DNA of 64,000 nucleotides from Escallonia rubra (Eukaryota; Streptophyta; Magnoliopsida; Escalloniales; Escalloniaceae). Every line of letters starts with the position of its first letter. The stretch's first letter is position 1. The DNA lies in contig JAVXUO010002352.1 of assembly GCA_033065855.1 (NCBI GenBank), forward strand, positions 124,001-188,000. The letters run 5' to 3'. The translations under genes and the position numbers were made by a program. Under the pieces are notes generated by a model. The model worked only from the letters and a program-made list of their open reading frames with translations, searched no databases and was not told where the DNA came from. This document shows positions 1 through 13,300 of the stretch, piece after piece.

Positions 1-427
1 AAGATGTATTCACTTTTAAAAAAAGCGGAGTTGAGTCGGACCATTCGGTGTAGAAAATAAAAATAAAATTTCAGACCAAATAAAAAATTAAATAATGATA
101 GAGTAATTCTAGAAATTTGTTCTCGAAATAGAATTAGAATGATCTCCGTTTGGAAATTATTTTTTTGCAATTAAGGGGGTTTATAGGCACGCTTATTTAA
201 CTTATCTTCGCCACGGGATCAAGATTCTATGCAGTTAGCGCGATAATATTGCAAAGGTGAATGTGAATTTGGTACCTAAAATTTTCCTTTTGCCGCTGAA
301 GGAGTGTATTTAGTACTAACAATAATGACAAAACAGATCTTAAAGTGACAAAATTCATCTCTGCACATACCACTTCCATTTTCATCGTTAAAGGGAGTAC
401 CATTATGTTCCGAGGAACTCAATTAGC
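1..427 (+). repeat. Direct repeat R1, copy 1 (flanks the Helitron block)
   Basis: This stretch reappears in the same orientation at about 14900-15325, roughly 14.9 kb downstream. Shared landmarks in the same order are a GAGTTGA.TCGGACCATT block, CAGACCAAATAAAAAATTAA, GCCACGGGATCAAGATTC and GCGCGATAATATTGC. The copies differ by scattered substitutions and small indels. No open reading frame of note. The repeat may extend left of the window. It does not look like an LTR pair, because I see no TG...CA ends or primer-binding site. Confidence 0.85.
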
Positions 428-1482
428 AATAACTGCTAATCTTTTAGCAACAAATAAAGAATTAAACCGTTAAACGGTTAAAAGATAGTCCTTGTCATAT
501 AATAGTAGTAATAATAATCATAATAAACAAACAAAAGTAATATATAAGGAAAATAATTCATGTGTTGATGTGTATGAATAGAGCCGACCAAAAAGAAAAT
601 AAAAAGACATAAAATATGAGAATATTATACACATGCATGCTTGCGAGCACCCACATTACAACACACACACCCCCCACCCACCTTGTCACCTGAAAGTGAA
701 ACGACGAAACCTATATATAGTAGGTACGGGGCATGAAGTTAAGGAGAGGGGGGTGGACTTATTAGGTTTGTTAAATTGTAAGAAAATATTGATCTTGTCC
801 AACATATAGAAAAGAGTCAAGATTTAAGGGATAGATATAAATTTAAGAGAGAGAGAGAGAGAGAGAGATTGGCAAAATCTTAGGGAGTAATGGAATTGGA
901 AACCTATTAATGGAATTCCAAATGGAACATATTGACATGAAGGTGAGAGTATTGATAAACCCATTTGATTGGTTGAAGTTCAAACGACAAGATTGACATT
1001 CTCTCTATTCCAGCTTTACTCTGTACTCAATTTATGTTACATCTTCTTGACGTTTGGATGATGCAATTGAACTGTGAATTTCACTTTTATAGAGGATTTT
1101 GAAATACATTGTATAAAATCCCTTATTTGAATATTAATAAGATAGATTACCAAATTTTAGGAGGGGTTTTGGAAAGGGAATTTGGTGTGCTAAAATTCTC
1201 TCTAGAAATAACTAGTTAGACAAGTTATTTGTCAAATTCCTTCCACAAAAATAGTCTCCATAATTTTAGGTAGCTTCTTGCATAAAAAAAGAAAAACTAT
1301 CTCTCATTAGTTTATACATATACACCATCAAATATCTAAGTTCAAATTTTCAAATATAAATTCACATATAAAATACTCAATCTACGAAATCACCCAAATA
1401 CTAAATTTGTAATTCCATAAATTTGTAAATGAATGTATTTTGAAATACAATATTTTGAAGTTGAGTATGCTTTGGTAAACAA
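428..1482. other. Intergenic, no gene seen
   Basis: AT-rich sequence without a credible coding region. It holds a (GA)n microsatellite at about 849-868 and a short CA/C-rich tract near 660-680. Nothing else is recognised. Confidence 0.6.
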
Positions 1483-1905
1483 GGGTCTGTTTAAAATCAT
1501 TTACAGTTTTGGTTTTCAGTTTTCTAAAAAAATAAAAATGAAAACAAGTTTAGTTTTTATATTTTATAAAAACAAATGGGTGCTTGATTATCCAGTTTTT
1601 ATTTTGAGTTTTTTCTTTACCATTTTTTTTCAAAACTCCCCAAAAGCACTGGTGGCGATGGTGGCGTTGGCAGGTGGTGGGTCTGGTGACGGTGACGGTG
1701 GCGGGCGGCAGTCTCAAAACAAAACCAAAACTGAAAATTCAAAACTCCAAAATGGAGTTTTAAAAAACAGTTATGTTTTAAAAACTAGTTTTCAAAACTG
1801 ACAGAAAAAAAAAACAGAAACTGTTTGTGAAATGGATTTTTTTTCTTCAGTTTATAAAACTAGAGGAAAAAAAATTAAATAAATAAAAGGTCATCAAACG
1901 CTACC
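1483..1905. mobile_element. Possible small PIF/Harbinger-like non-autonomous element
   Basis: The left edge reads GGGTCTGTTT and the right edge AAACGCTACC, giving imperfect inverted termini. Just inside lie mirror-image tracts of the type TTTTCAGTTTTC and GAAAATTCAAAACT, and the centre has a GC-rich GGTGGCGATGGTGGCG tract. This is the same layout as the clearer elements at 17986-18639 and 49062-49825. The flanking triplets (CAA and TCA) do not form the expected TWA duplication, so the exact ends and class are uncertain. The 122-codon reading frame here is a by-product of this sequence. Confidence 0.45.
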
Positions 1906-4506
1906 TCAGTCAAGCTTGCTTTTAGCGTAATTAAGAGTTAGACTCATAGACATGCGTTTTGTTCTATATTTTTTATATTTTCGATATGGTTGTATAAACA
2001 TAAGTGTATTAGTTAGGCCATATGAAAAAGTAGCGTACCTATCCTTGTAAATAATAAGAAAAACTCTTGTTTATTTATACTACTAGCCCAATAACCCGTG
2101 CCAAGCGGGAGGGTTTATTAATAGTCATTTATTTTAGTAGTTTGAATTGCATAAAAAAATCTATTGCAATTTTATAACTTCATGGTTATTTTTATCAAAG
2201 ATAGTCCCTTTTATTTTTGGGGTGGACTTTCTTTTAATAAAGTAAAATAACCCTCGTGATAAAATATCAATATACAATGTTCTTGTGCATATTTGCTAAT
2301 TCTGATTTGTTAACTATATATATTAACAAAACTTAGAAGTTTATCTAGTACACAAAAAAGAAAAAAAATATAAATTTAACAGACTAAATTCTGCGGATAA
2401 CATATTGGGATCAATTTGCTATTGCATAAGATATTTATTTTTACTATTTTCTAGGCATTTTTTTTAAAATGTTTTTTGTACATTTTAATGGGTTGTCCAT
2501 AACCTTAACTACATATTAGTATAATTTTCATAAAAAAAAAATTGGTCCATATATTTTCTTATAGCATGTGATTTGTATTTAGTTAATCAACACGAAGAAT
2601 TAAATAAGGATGATGCCGCATTAACATGACTAAATAGAATAGCTCAAAACTTCGTAGATAGTTTTTGAATAAATTATAACCAACATTTAACAAAGTACTT
2701 CGTATATACTAATAAGCATGCTTACTAACTCAGATTTATCAAAATCTAAAAAGGTATTTTAATCTAAGTTTTAAACTACACCAATCACGACATGACTAAT
2801 ATCTTTTTTATATTTTATATGCAATTCTATTTTTTTGGATATCTAGTTTTCTCTTTTCATAAATGAAAGAGTCTTTAGGAGTATAAAAGCTAACATAAAA
2901 TTATAGTGTTTTCATAAATTATTAATGCAGAATTTAGAATACTTAATAGTTTAATTACTCACAATAAAAATATTATGGAAAAAAAATTGTTCCAAAATTT
3001 TTCAACATAAAATTAATTGAAATCAACTCATGCTCACATGCTTAAGGATTTAATTATATTTACACTATCATTTTTTATATATCTCATATAGAATTTGCAT
3101 ACTATATTTTCTACATTTAATAGATGCGACTGAATAGGATAGCGCAAAACCTTAGAGTTAGAAAATCATTGACCAAAATTTTCAATTAACAAATTTATCT
3201 AGTTAGATTCATCTTTGAATTTATGAAGGTTCACAATCCAGTTGAAATCTGACTTAATCATGCTAACTTTATTTCCTTTTGTATATAACTTTACAATGAA
3301 ATTGTACCATAGTTTTTTATGTGCAATACATCATTGCTTTATCATCATATTATATATTCAATGTGAAATAAAATTTACAATCACTACGTATTTAATATAA
3401 AAGTGCTGTTAAAGGTCAATACTATCTTGAATGGGGTCATTATCTCTATTTGTAACAGCTTCAAGGAACTTGTCAAGATTATAGTACTATAAAGTTCTTT
3501 TAGTGGTCCAACCTGTAACTTTTCAAAACCAAATCTCTTAGCTTGAAAAGTTAGGTTAAGAGTTCTTTATATTTGGAATCATAAATGTCATAGTTCATTC
3601 TTATTTTCTTCATGATTTATTATTTTACACAAACTTCTTAAGATACGAACATGATATCCAGTAGAATATTTATTCGCCTCATACACATTTAAAATTGCGT
3701 GATATATTTGTGTGTGTGTGTGTATATATATATATATGCTTTAGTTCTTCTGAACTGTAAGTTTAAAGAACAATGAATAGATTTGTTATAGTGCCGTTGC
3801 AAGATATTTGCGTTATTTAAGCTTTTCTTACATCGTCAAGCATCATATCAAATGAATATATACTTAGAACTTGGAATAGTTGAATTGTTCTGGTGTAACA
3901 TGAACCCTAATTAGCAAATACAATAATAATTGTGGTAAAAAAAAGGGTAGCACGTTTTACATATCCATTTTAATTTTAAATGCTTATACATAAATCTTAT
4001 CCTTTAGTTTAAAGAGCTTTTAAGGTGCTAATGACCGGAAATATCGTCAAAGGTGTTAATGGTAATTAAGCAAAAATTTAAAGGACTTAGACATCTCATT
4101 AATTTCAAGTAAGTTATTTGCTTTTGTCGAAATAATTTTAACAAATAACAAAACAATCTCGAATAATTTTTTTTTTGTATATCTTTTTCTAATTTTTGTG
4201 AAATGCATGTGTGAGGACGTTCAAAACATGTCATTTTTTAATGCTTTTGAGGTGTTAATAATAAAAAATAATACCTGATACGTAGGTACATTGATAAACT
4301 ATAGTTTAAAAAGGGGTAAATTTAAAAGGTTAACTTTGCTTTTCATATTATAGGTCAACTATTTGTCACAAAAATATAGTTCTTACATCTAATAAATGGC
4401 TTTAGCAGTATTTTTCCATGGATACTTATTTTATCAGAATATAATGTAACTTTTGTATACCAACTTTGTCGGGTTATTCATGTGTGACTACATTGAGCTT
4501 GTAAAT

Positions 4507-4552
4507 TTTAGCAAATATCTTTATATTAATTAATATAAAGATATTTGCTAAA
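4507..4552. repeat. Perfect 46 bp palindrome
   Basis: The arm TTTAGCAAATATCTTTATA continues to a central TTAA|TTAA and then returns base for base, giving 23 bp arms with no spacer. The right arm is repeated directly twice more just downstream (to about 4670), so the hairpin sits at the edge of a small tandem repeat. Confidence 0.9.
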
Positions 4553-4705
4553 TAAAGAGTGTAGATTAATTAGTTCATATAATTAATATAAAGATATTTG
4601 CTAAATAAAGAGTGTAGATTAATTAGTTCATATAATTGTTAATTAATATAAAGATAAGCTAACAATTACAGAGTGTAGATTAATCAATTCATCTAATTGT
4701 TATTG
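4530..4705 (+). repeat. Tandem repeat, three units, last one diverged
   Basis: The units contain AATATAAAGATATTTGCTAA, then AGAGTGTAGATTAAT and a TTCATATAATT tail. The first two are about 57 bp and nearly identical. The third has substitutions and a small insertion. It overlaps the right arm of the 46 bp palindrome. Confidence 0.8.
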
Positions 4706-6132
4706 AATGAACACATCAATTATCACTCATAGACATAATCGACTATATTATACTTAAAATTATGTTCCAAAGCTTATAGTTAGTCTAATATTTACTACTT
4801 GGTCTTGTTATTCATGTGAATTTAATCAACTATAAAAGTAATATATTTTATATTGGGTCCTATTAGAAAAAAATTGTTTAATTACAATAAGCTTTGTAAA
4901 ATTACTTAAAACAAATTCACTACTCAAACATACTAAGGGTGTATTAGTCGTATCTTTTTTTATAATTTCAAATCTCATATTGGATTTGCTTCCTAAATCC
5001 TTATATAACCATTTAGACGTGAGGTCTTATTTAAAAATGTTGACCTATAATTCGTTTATTATGTCTACACATTTATTTTTTACAATGACTATCTTATGTA
5101 TATTGTATATATCTATATGTGAATAAAGATTATACATTTAACTCAATTAGAACGTCATTTTCCCCCGTCTAAATCTAATATTTTATTAAATTTTTAGACA
5201 TATGCATTTTACATTTACATTAAAGAGTGCTTTAGGGAATACAACATTCAAAATTAAATCCTAATAAGTTATTGTATTTATTTGGTTGAGTTTTAAAATG
5301 ATTAGAATTAATTTTTGTATTACATAAGGGATATCAATATAATCCTCATGGTTCTTGAAAAAATTAATCAAACTTAGAAATAAAAACCCCATCAAAGATT
5401 AAATCAATTGTTAGATCATTTTGTTTTTTTTTTTGTAAGGCTCATAAGTTGTTTAACCTCAATTTTAATATTTATTTTTTTCTTCTAAATTAAAAATATT
5501 ATCTTTGTTTTTTATATATAATTTTATATATTCATATTATAGAGTGATATTAAGGATACAATAGTTGATACTAAGTCCTAATAAGTTAGTATATTGATTG
5601 GATTGAGTTTTAGAATGTTTAGAATTAGTTTTTAAGTTATATAGGGCTTACAAAAAATCCTCATTAATCCTAAAAAAATAATTAAGTTAAAAAATAAGGA
5701 TGCTATTATAATTTAAATCAGTTATTAGATCACGTTTTTGTTCTAAGTCTCATACAAGTTTTTTTTTGTGGATCCATGGATTTTAATTTTCATCATTAGA
5801 GAACATTATCTAAGGACATAATTTTCAAAATTAAGTCTTAATAGATTAGTATATTGATTAGGTACGTAGAGTTTTAGAATGATTAGAATTAGGCACTTAC
5901 GTTAAATAAGGCTTACTAAGATAGAAGGTAATTAATCTTATAATAAGGAACCTATCCAAGATAAAATTGGAGACCCTTATTGACACTATCTTATCTAGTA
6001 TATAATGTTTATAAGTTTATTTCACATTGAAAACATAATGCGATGATGTGTCATGTAAAGAAGCGATGATGTACCGCGTAAATAAGCTATCACTTTCTTT
6101 TTCGCTTCGCTTATTATATATTATATATATTA

Positions 6133-7300
6133 CTAGCTCAGTAACCCGGGCAAGGCCCGGGTGAGTTCTATTTAAAAGCTATGATTATGTTTGAGTTTTA
6201 TCATATTTTGATAGAGTTAATGTTGGGTATTTAAGCATTGTGTCGATGGTTTTGAAAATTACGATTTAATTGTATTCGCCTGAAGTGAACCATCGAATTC
6301 AAAACATATCACATTCATGCACTTCAGGTATAAGCAATATCATAATCAAGAGAAATTCAATGAAGGCATATTCCTAAAATTGTTTCATAATAGTAAAGCA
6401 TGTTATAGTGCTAATAAAATATTAAGATTCCGAAGTTCAAAATGAAGTATTCAAAAAGTGAAGCATAAAATGAGTAATCAATTATTTCACATTCAAATTA
6501 GAATGTTACTTTTTTCTTTGGTATTTCAAGTACTAATTTTATTTTTGTACGAAAAAGTTAAATTTTAAGAATTTATACACAAAATTATATTTACATTATT
6601 TATTTTGCTTACCATATCCATATAAGTGTGAGACATTTTTAAAGTTTTTCACGTTATGTGGCGCACCATTGATCAATTGTTTTATTTTATAACAATTGAT
6701 CAATGGTGCACCATTGATCAATAGTTCAGTAACTCGGGCAAGGCCCGGGTGAGTTCTATTTAAACGCTATGAGTATGTTTGAGTTTTAACATATTTTGGT
6801 AGAGTTAAGGTTGGATATTTATGTATTAAGTTGATGGTTTTGAAAATTATGATTTACTCGTATTCGCTTGAAGTGAACCATCAAATTCAAAACATATCGC
6901 ATTCATGCATTTCACATATAGACAGTATTATACTTAAGAAAAATTCAATAAAATCATAATCTCGAAATTGTTTCATAATAGTGAAACATGTTATAATTCT
7001 TAAAAATTAGTAAGATTCAGAAGTTCAAATTTCAGTATTAAAAAAGTGGAGAATACAGTGAGTATCAATTATATCACATCAAATTAGAATGTTACTTTGT
7101 TCTTTAGTATTTTAGGTACTAATTTTGTTTTTTTAAGAAAAAGTTAAATTTCAAGTATTTATACACAAAATTATATTTATGTTATTCATTTTGCTTACCA
7201 TATCCATATAAGTGTGAGACATTTTTTAGTTTTTCACGTTATGTGGCACGTTATTGATCAACTTTTCTATTTTTCAAGTAACTCTGATAGAATTTTTTAT
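6133..7300 (+). repeat. Tandem duplication (~590 bp) of the unit B Helitron 3' end
   Basis: The blocks 6133-6720 and 6722-7300 are near-identical direct copies. Each includes the GGGCAAGGCCCGGGTGAGTT hairpin side and ends after a TTTTTCACGTTATGTGGC block. A TTGATCAATGG.GCACC inverted motif marks the junction. The second copy has lost the CTAG (it reads ATAGTTCAG) and its stem has one mismatch. Confidence 0.85.
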
Positions 7301-9462
7301 CATATATTAAATTAGACATCTACTACAGTCCTCTATAATGAAATTTAAAGACTATAAAAGAAAGTACAAAAAAGGCACAAACAATTTTTTTAGTAAATTA
7401 TTGTCTAGACTAAATAAACCTACTAAAAAACATGCCAAGAAATCCTTAGAGCTAAAATGGAAGTAAGTGGAGCTATTTTACTTCCTTTCAGACAACCAAA
7501 CTTTTAAAATGTAGAAATAACCCTAAAAAGAGAAACAATATTGTTATAGTGGCAATATATGTATTCTAATTGCTTTACATCGTGGTTATGTTAGGTGTTT
7601 TTTCGACCGTCCATTTAATTTTGAATATTTTCTAAGACAATTAATTTGAAAATACGTGTACATTGTACAGTTAATTATTGTTTGAATGATTATAAAAATG
7701 TCATATCAATTTAAAAAAACCTTTTTTTATGTTTGAGGCTAAAAACTTATATAGCGGTAAATCATGTAATTGTTTAAACTGTGATAGATGAGGATGTAAT
7801 TGCGTAAGATTACAAAATTATTATACTTAATTTTTGATTTATAGATTGTTCATTAAGTTCTAAGCTTATAGTATATTATGGTAATAACAGAAGTTTGTGA
7901 AGTTAGAATGCCGCATACTTCCATTACTTTTTGTAGATTATCATATTTTATACATGAATTAAATCATAATGAACTAAAAATATGTCCCAGTCATTTGTAT
8001 TAGAAGAGAAAAATCCTTCAAATGGTGCACGAACTATACAATTAATAGTTTACTGTGTAGACATAAATAAGCAACTAAAAATAGACATTGGAATTGAAGT
8101 GGAAGCATGTGGAGTAATTTTAATTCATTTTAGGTAATGAATTATTTTTATCTAATGCCCATGAAAATCCCTAAAACCCTCTATGTAAAACAGTTAATGA
8201 TCAATAAAATATGCTTAGCGTCATTTTTGTTGATACCATACCTGACAATGTTTAAAAGTACCTCTTTAAAGTTACTAAATAAGTATCACTAAAAGTATAC
8301 AACGACCATTGAGTTTCACTATATGAGATGTTGTGGGCATCTTCCTATGACCAGGGTAGCGGTCAAAAATTATTAAATAACCATCATTTTAAAAGATAGA
8401 ATTAACCCTATAAAAGAGATAGCATAGCATTATGGTGGCAATCCTTGTGTTTAATTATTTTACTTCAAGATCATGTTCAACAATTTTTGGAGGTGCCTTT
8501 TTGATCTATTTTTGAAGATTTTCTAAATTAATCAATTTAAAAACGCGTTATATTTGATTCTTTATTTTGGGCATTCAAAGAGTATATGTGTTCTACTTTA
8601 GATTTGAGTTATTATATTAAAATTAATATGTGAAATAAACTGCTATTTTGGCATTTCAAAGATATCTAAAACTGAAGACATATTCGAATCATATATTGCT
8701 TATGAAAAGATGTTAAGAATTAATCATTATTTTTTATTTATGGTCTTCGTATTTTAAATTTGTGAGATTTTATTTTGTTATTTTATAGTGCAGATAAGGT
8801 ATTAACAGCCAAAATTAAGGCCTAATATGTAAGTATATTCATTAGGTAGTGTTTTAAAAACTTTAGAGTTAGTTTCCTAGTTTTAAAAGGTTTACGAAAA
8901 TTGGGCCAATAATATCCACAATTTTTTTAACAATAAATTATAATACATAGTTAATAAGTTGGGGTGAAAAAAGAATTGACCAAAACAAATAGGATGACGT
9001 GTCGCGTAAATAAGACGGGTAAAAAGAAAAAAAAACACTAAAAAAGCTAATGTATATGAAAGCTCAATGTTATATAATTAAAATTTTAGAATTATTTTTC
9101 TAGTTTAAAAGGTTCACAACAATTGGGGTAATAATGTTCATAAATATTTTAATAATAAATTTGATTAAGAGTTAATAAGTTGTGTAAAAAAAAAAGGACA
9201 TTGAAACAAATAAGATAATGTGACACATTAGTAAGAGGGGCAAATAAGAAAAAGAACACTTAGAAAAGCTTATGTCTCTGAAAATTTAATGTGATATAAT
9301 TAGAATTAATTGATGAAGTAAAATCTCGTATTGATATTTTTAAATTATTTACAACAATTAACTCATTATTCTTTTTATATGTTGCTTCTGTATAACGAAA
9401 AAAAAAGCTTTTAATTTGTGACCTACATTTTTTTTTCATAAGTGACTTATGTTTTTTTTAAT

Positions 9463-10260
9463 GTTTGACTGTTTATGTTGTTATTTAAAGTGTTTTTGAA
9501 GTACTAATAGTGAAAATCAAGTTCCAATATATTGATATATTGACTATGTAGAGTTTTAGAAGGTGCAAAATTTATTTTTTACTCTTATAAGGTCAACTAA
9601 ATTTATGATAATTATACCTCTAAATTTTTCAATAATAAGTTACAATAAAGAACCATGATGCATGTGTGACTATAATAAATAGAGGTAGAAGAGGAATGGA
9701 ACACCAAAGCAAACATGATAACGTTAATTTATGTTTTCCTTATGTTTGAGTGTTTATTTTGTTATAAAAAGTATTTTTGAGGTGTTAATAGTCAAATTCA
9801 AGTCCTAATATGTTGATACATTGATTAGGTAGAGTTTAGAAGGTGTAGAAAATATTTTTTACTCTTATAAGGTTTACTAAATTTATGATAATAATAACTC
9901 CGAATTTTTAATAATAAGTTATACTAAAGAGTCATGATACACGTGTGACTTTAATAAGTAGAGATAAAGAGGAATAGAACACCAAAAACAAACATGATGA
10001 CGTGTAATTAATATTTTATTTATGTTTGAGTGTTTATTTTGTTATTTAAAGTATTTTTGAGGTGTTAATAGTCAAAAGTAAGTCCTAAGATGTTGGTACA
10101 TTGATTAGGTAGAGTTTTAAAATGTGTAGAATTGTTTTTTTACTATTATAAAGTCAACTAAATTTATAGTAATAATACCTCCGAATTTTTCAATAAAGAG
10201 CCATGATGCATGCGAAACTTTAATAAGTAGAGGTAAAATAGAAATGAAACACCAAAACAA
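9463..10260 (+). repeat. Three tandem copies of a ~280 bp module
   Basis: Copies start at about 9463, 9743 and 10024, each opening with TGTTTGA.TGTTTAT.TTGTT and then GAGGTGTTAATAGTCAAA, AAGTCCTAA.ATGTTG and TAGAGTTTTA. More diverged copies of the same module lie at about 5225, 5545, 5805, 8800, 11410, 11650 and through 13255-14350. It is non-coding. Confidence 0.85.
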
Positions 10261-10394
10261 AGAGGTTGACGTGTCGTAAAATTGAACAATGATGACGTGT
10301 CGCATAATTAAAAGGGGTAAAGAGGGAAAATTACACTAAAAAAAGCTTATGTGTCGCCTCTACGACGCACAATGCTTCGTCTATTATATATTTA

Positions 10395-13300
10395 CTAGTC
10401 CAGTAAACCAGGCAAGGCCCGGGTTGATTATATTTAACGACTTATGTATTCGTATGTTTAAGTGTCTTTATATTTTGGTAGAGTTAATGTTGGTTATTTA
10501 GGCGTTCTATCGATAATTTTGAACTAAGCTTTATTTATATTCACATGAAATGAACCATCAAATTCAGTATATGTCGAATTCATGCATTTCACATATAAGT
10601 ATCGTCATAATAAAAAGAAACCCTAGGAAAAATATATAACTGAAAAATTATCCAAAATAATAAATATCGAACTGATTCCACATTTGTGAAATTCGTATGA
10701 TTCAGACGATAGTTAAAGATAATATTAAAAGAACGATCATACGATTCTTTTTAAGTATTATTTTATCCTATGCAATTGAGTAAAAGATATGTCAAATGGA
10801 CAAAAATTTTGTTCAAGTCTAATATATCGTATAGAGCGTGATAAAAATAAAATATAAATAATTTAGTTTATTAATTAAGTATAGCATAAAAAATCTCCAA
10901 CTGATGAGATATAAAATTAATTCAATATATAATTTTGTCTTTCATGTTTTTACATTATTGATTAGTTAGAGTTTTTTGAAAGCGCGAGTAATCTAATAAT
11001 TGATGATGCACAGAGCTTATGACTTGATACTTGTAATTGATTTTATTTTTTTTGGCATTTAAAAGGAGTATATGATTTCATTTTGAGAGGTTGAGGTAAT
11101 CCAACTAAAAATTAATTTGGGAAAGTGAATTTCTATTTTGGCATTTTGAAGTGTGTTTGAACATAAAGTCAACTAAGGTGTGATTCCTTTTTTTTTTAGG
11201 TGTGTATGATTTTCATTTCAAAGTTTGCGCTATTTAAGTCAAACTGATTCTTGAATGCGCATCTATTTTGATATTTTGACGTATCTTAAAAACTTAAGTC
11301 ATTTTTGGTTTGTATATTGCTTTCGTAAAATAAAAAAGAAAAAATCTTTATTTTTTTAGTGTAGTCTTTAGTTTCATACATGATTGTTGTAGTTTTTTCT
11401 AATTTTTTTAGAGTGCTCTTGAGGTTTTAATAGTCAAAATCAAAGCCTAATATATAAATATATGTCTATAGAATAGAGCTTTGAAAGTTTTACAATTGAT
11501 TTCTAATTTTATATTTATTTACAAATATCAGGACAATTATACCAACAAAGTTTTCAATAATCAATCGTAGTAAAGAGTTAATAAGTAGGGGATGATTTTA
11601 GTATTTTACCTTTGAAAATTTTATATTGTATTTTAAAAATATTTTTGAAGTGTTAAAATTAAGGCCTAGTATATGAGTATATAGATTATGTAGAGTTTTA
11701 GAAGGTGTAGAATTAGCTAATTTTCTAGTTTTAGAAGGTATAAAAAAATTGGGCAATTAGACCTATGATTTTTTTTAATAATAAACCATATTAAAATGTT
11801 AGTAAGTTAGGGTAAGAAAAAAAGATATGAAAACAAATAAGATATTGTGTTGCATAATTAAAATGATGACATGTTGCGTAAGTAACAGCATGAATATTCA
11901 TGTTTGTTTATTTCTAATTCAGTAATCTCAAAAACTATTTATGAAATTAAACTGTTATTTATGTATTTTAAGAGTTAAATCATATTCAATTCGATTCTTT
12001 TTTATTTCGCATTTATAGGTGTATATGATTCCCAATTTAGAAGTTGATGTCACACAATTAAAAGCAATTTCTTAAGTAAATTACATGTTTGTGTTTCAAA
12101 ATATTTTTAAAAATTAAGTCATATTCACTTTGTATATTATTTTTCGTAAATAGAAATGAAAGATCTTTATTTGTAAGTCATATACAAACATGATTCCCAA
12201 TTTAAAATTTGAGGTCCATTTTGTGACACATCATCATGTTTATTTTCGAGTACTTTTCCTTTTTTTATCCATATTTATCAAATTACATATGCATCATAAA
12301 AATTTTACTTTGATTAAAAAAATTCGAAATTATTGTTGCCTTCATTTTAGTTTTCCTTATATGAGTAAAAAAAACTAATTCTACACCTTCTAAAACTCTC
12401 TCAAATTAGTGTATCAACATATTAGGACTTAAGTTCAACTATTAATACCTCAAAAATACTTTAAGATAACAAAATAAAGACTGAAAATATGAAGAAAAAA
12501 AAATTACAGGTATTATTGGCATAATGTTCTAAATTTTATAAGAGTAGAAAATCAATTATGCATCTTCTTAAACTCTACATATTCATTATACTAATATATA
12601 AGGTCTTAATTTTCACTACGAACACCTCAAAAGTACTTTAAACCTCTTCTTATTAAGGTCACAAATGGTTGATGGCTCTTTATTATTATTTTTCACTACT
12701 ACTTCCCCAAAAGTGCTTTAAAAACTTATTAAAGTCACGCATGCATCATGACTCTTTATATTAATTTATTATTAATAAAATTCGTAGGTATTATCGGTAT
12801 AATTTTATTAAACTTTATAAGAGTAGAAAATCAATTTTGCACCTTCTACCTATTTAATATACTAACATATAAGGTCTTAATTTTTACTACTAATACATCA
12901 AAAGTACTTTAAAAACCTCTACTTACTAAACTCACACATGCATCATGACTCTGCATTATAATTTATTATTATAAAAAATTGGGGTATTATTGTCATAATT
13001 TAGCTAAACTCTATAAGAATAAAAACCAATTTTGTACCTCTTAAAACTCTATCGATTCAATATGTCAACATATAATGTCTTAACTTTCACTACTAACACC
13101 TCAAAAAGTACTTTTAAAAAAAATAAAAATCTCAAAAATGTAAAATACAAAAATCATGTATGAAATCAAAGATAAATAATTTATAAATCAAGATCTTTTG
13201 AATATAATTTACAAAGGGATATGACTTAATTTTTAAAACTAATTTACATTTTTTTTTATATTTTTGAGTGTTTATTTTGTTATCATTAAGTTTTTTTTTG

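Larger units (their letters stand above)
2083..6132 (-). mobile_element. Helitron-like unit A (non-autonomous, diverged)
   Basis: On the minus strand the left edge ends in CTAG followed by T (2086-2083), preceded by an imperfect hairpin CCCGTGCC...GCGGGAGGG, which fits a Helitron 3' end. The right part carries the GCTTCGC-TTATTATATA end seen in the other units and three diverged copies of a ~250 bp module (about 5225, 5545, 5805) containing CCTAATAAGTT and GAGTTTTA.AATG. There is no Rep/helicase coding. The interior does not match units B and C closely apart from the modules, so this is the most diverged member and its right boundary is inferred from the start of unit B. Confidence 0.55.
6133..10394 (-). 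mobile_element. Helitron-like unit B (non-autonomous)
   Basis: Read on the minus strand, the 3' end is a perfect 8 bp stem (ACCCGGGC at 6144-6151 paired with GCCCGGGT at 6155-6162, loop of 3), a 7-base spacer and a terminal CTAG (6136-6133) followed by T. That is the classic Helitron 3' signature. The 5' end, near 10360-10390, carries the shared AATAGACGAAGC block. The first ~600 bp match unit C clearly. No coding capacity remains. The interior has a ~590 bp tandem duplication of the 3' end and repeats of a ~280 bp module. The canonical 5' TC is not preserved at the junction with unit C. Confidence 0.7.

Noticed and set aside
1433..1801. 122-codon frame
   Set aside because: Low complexity, covers a probable small DNA element, no domain.
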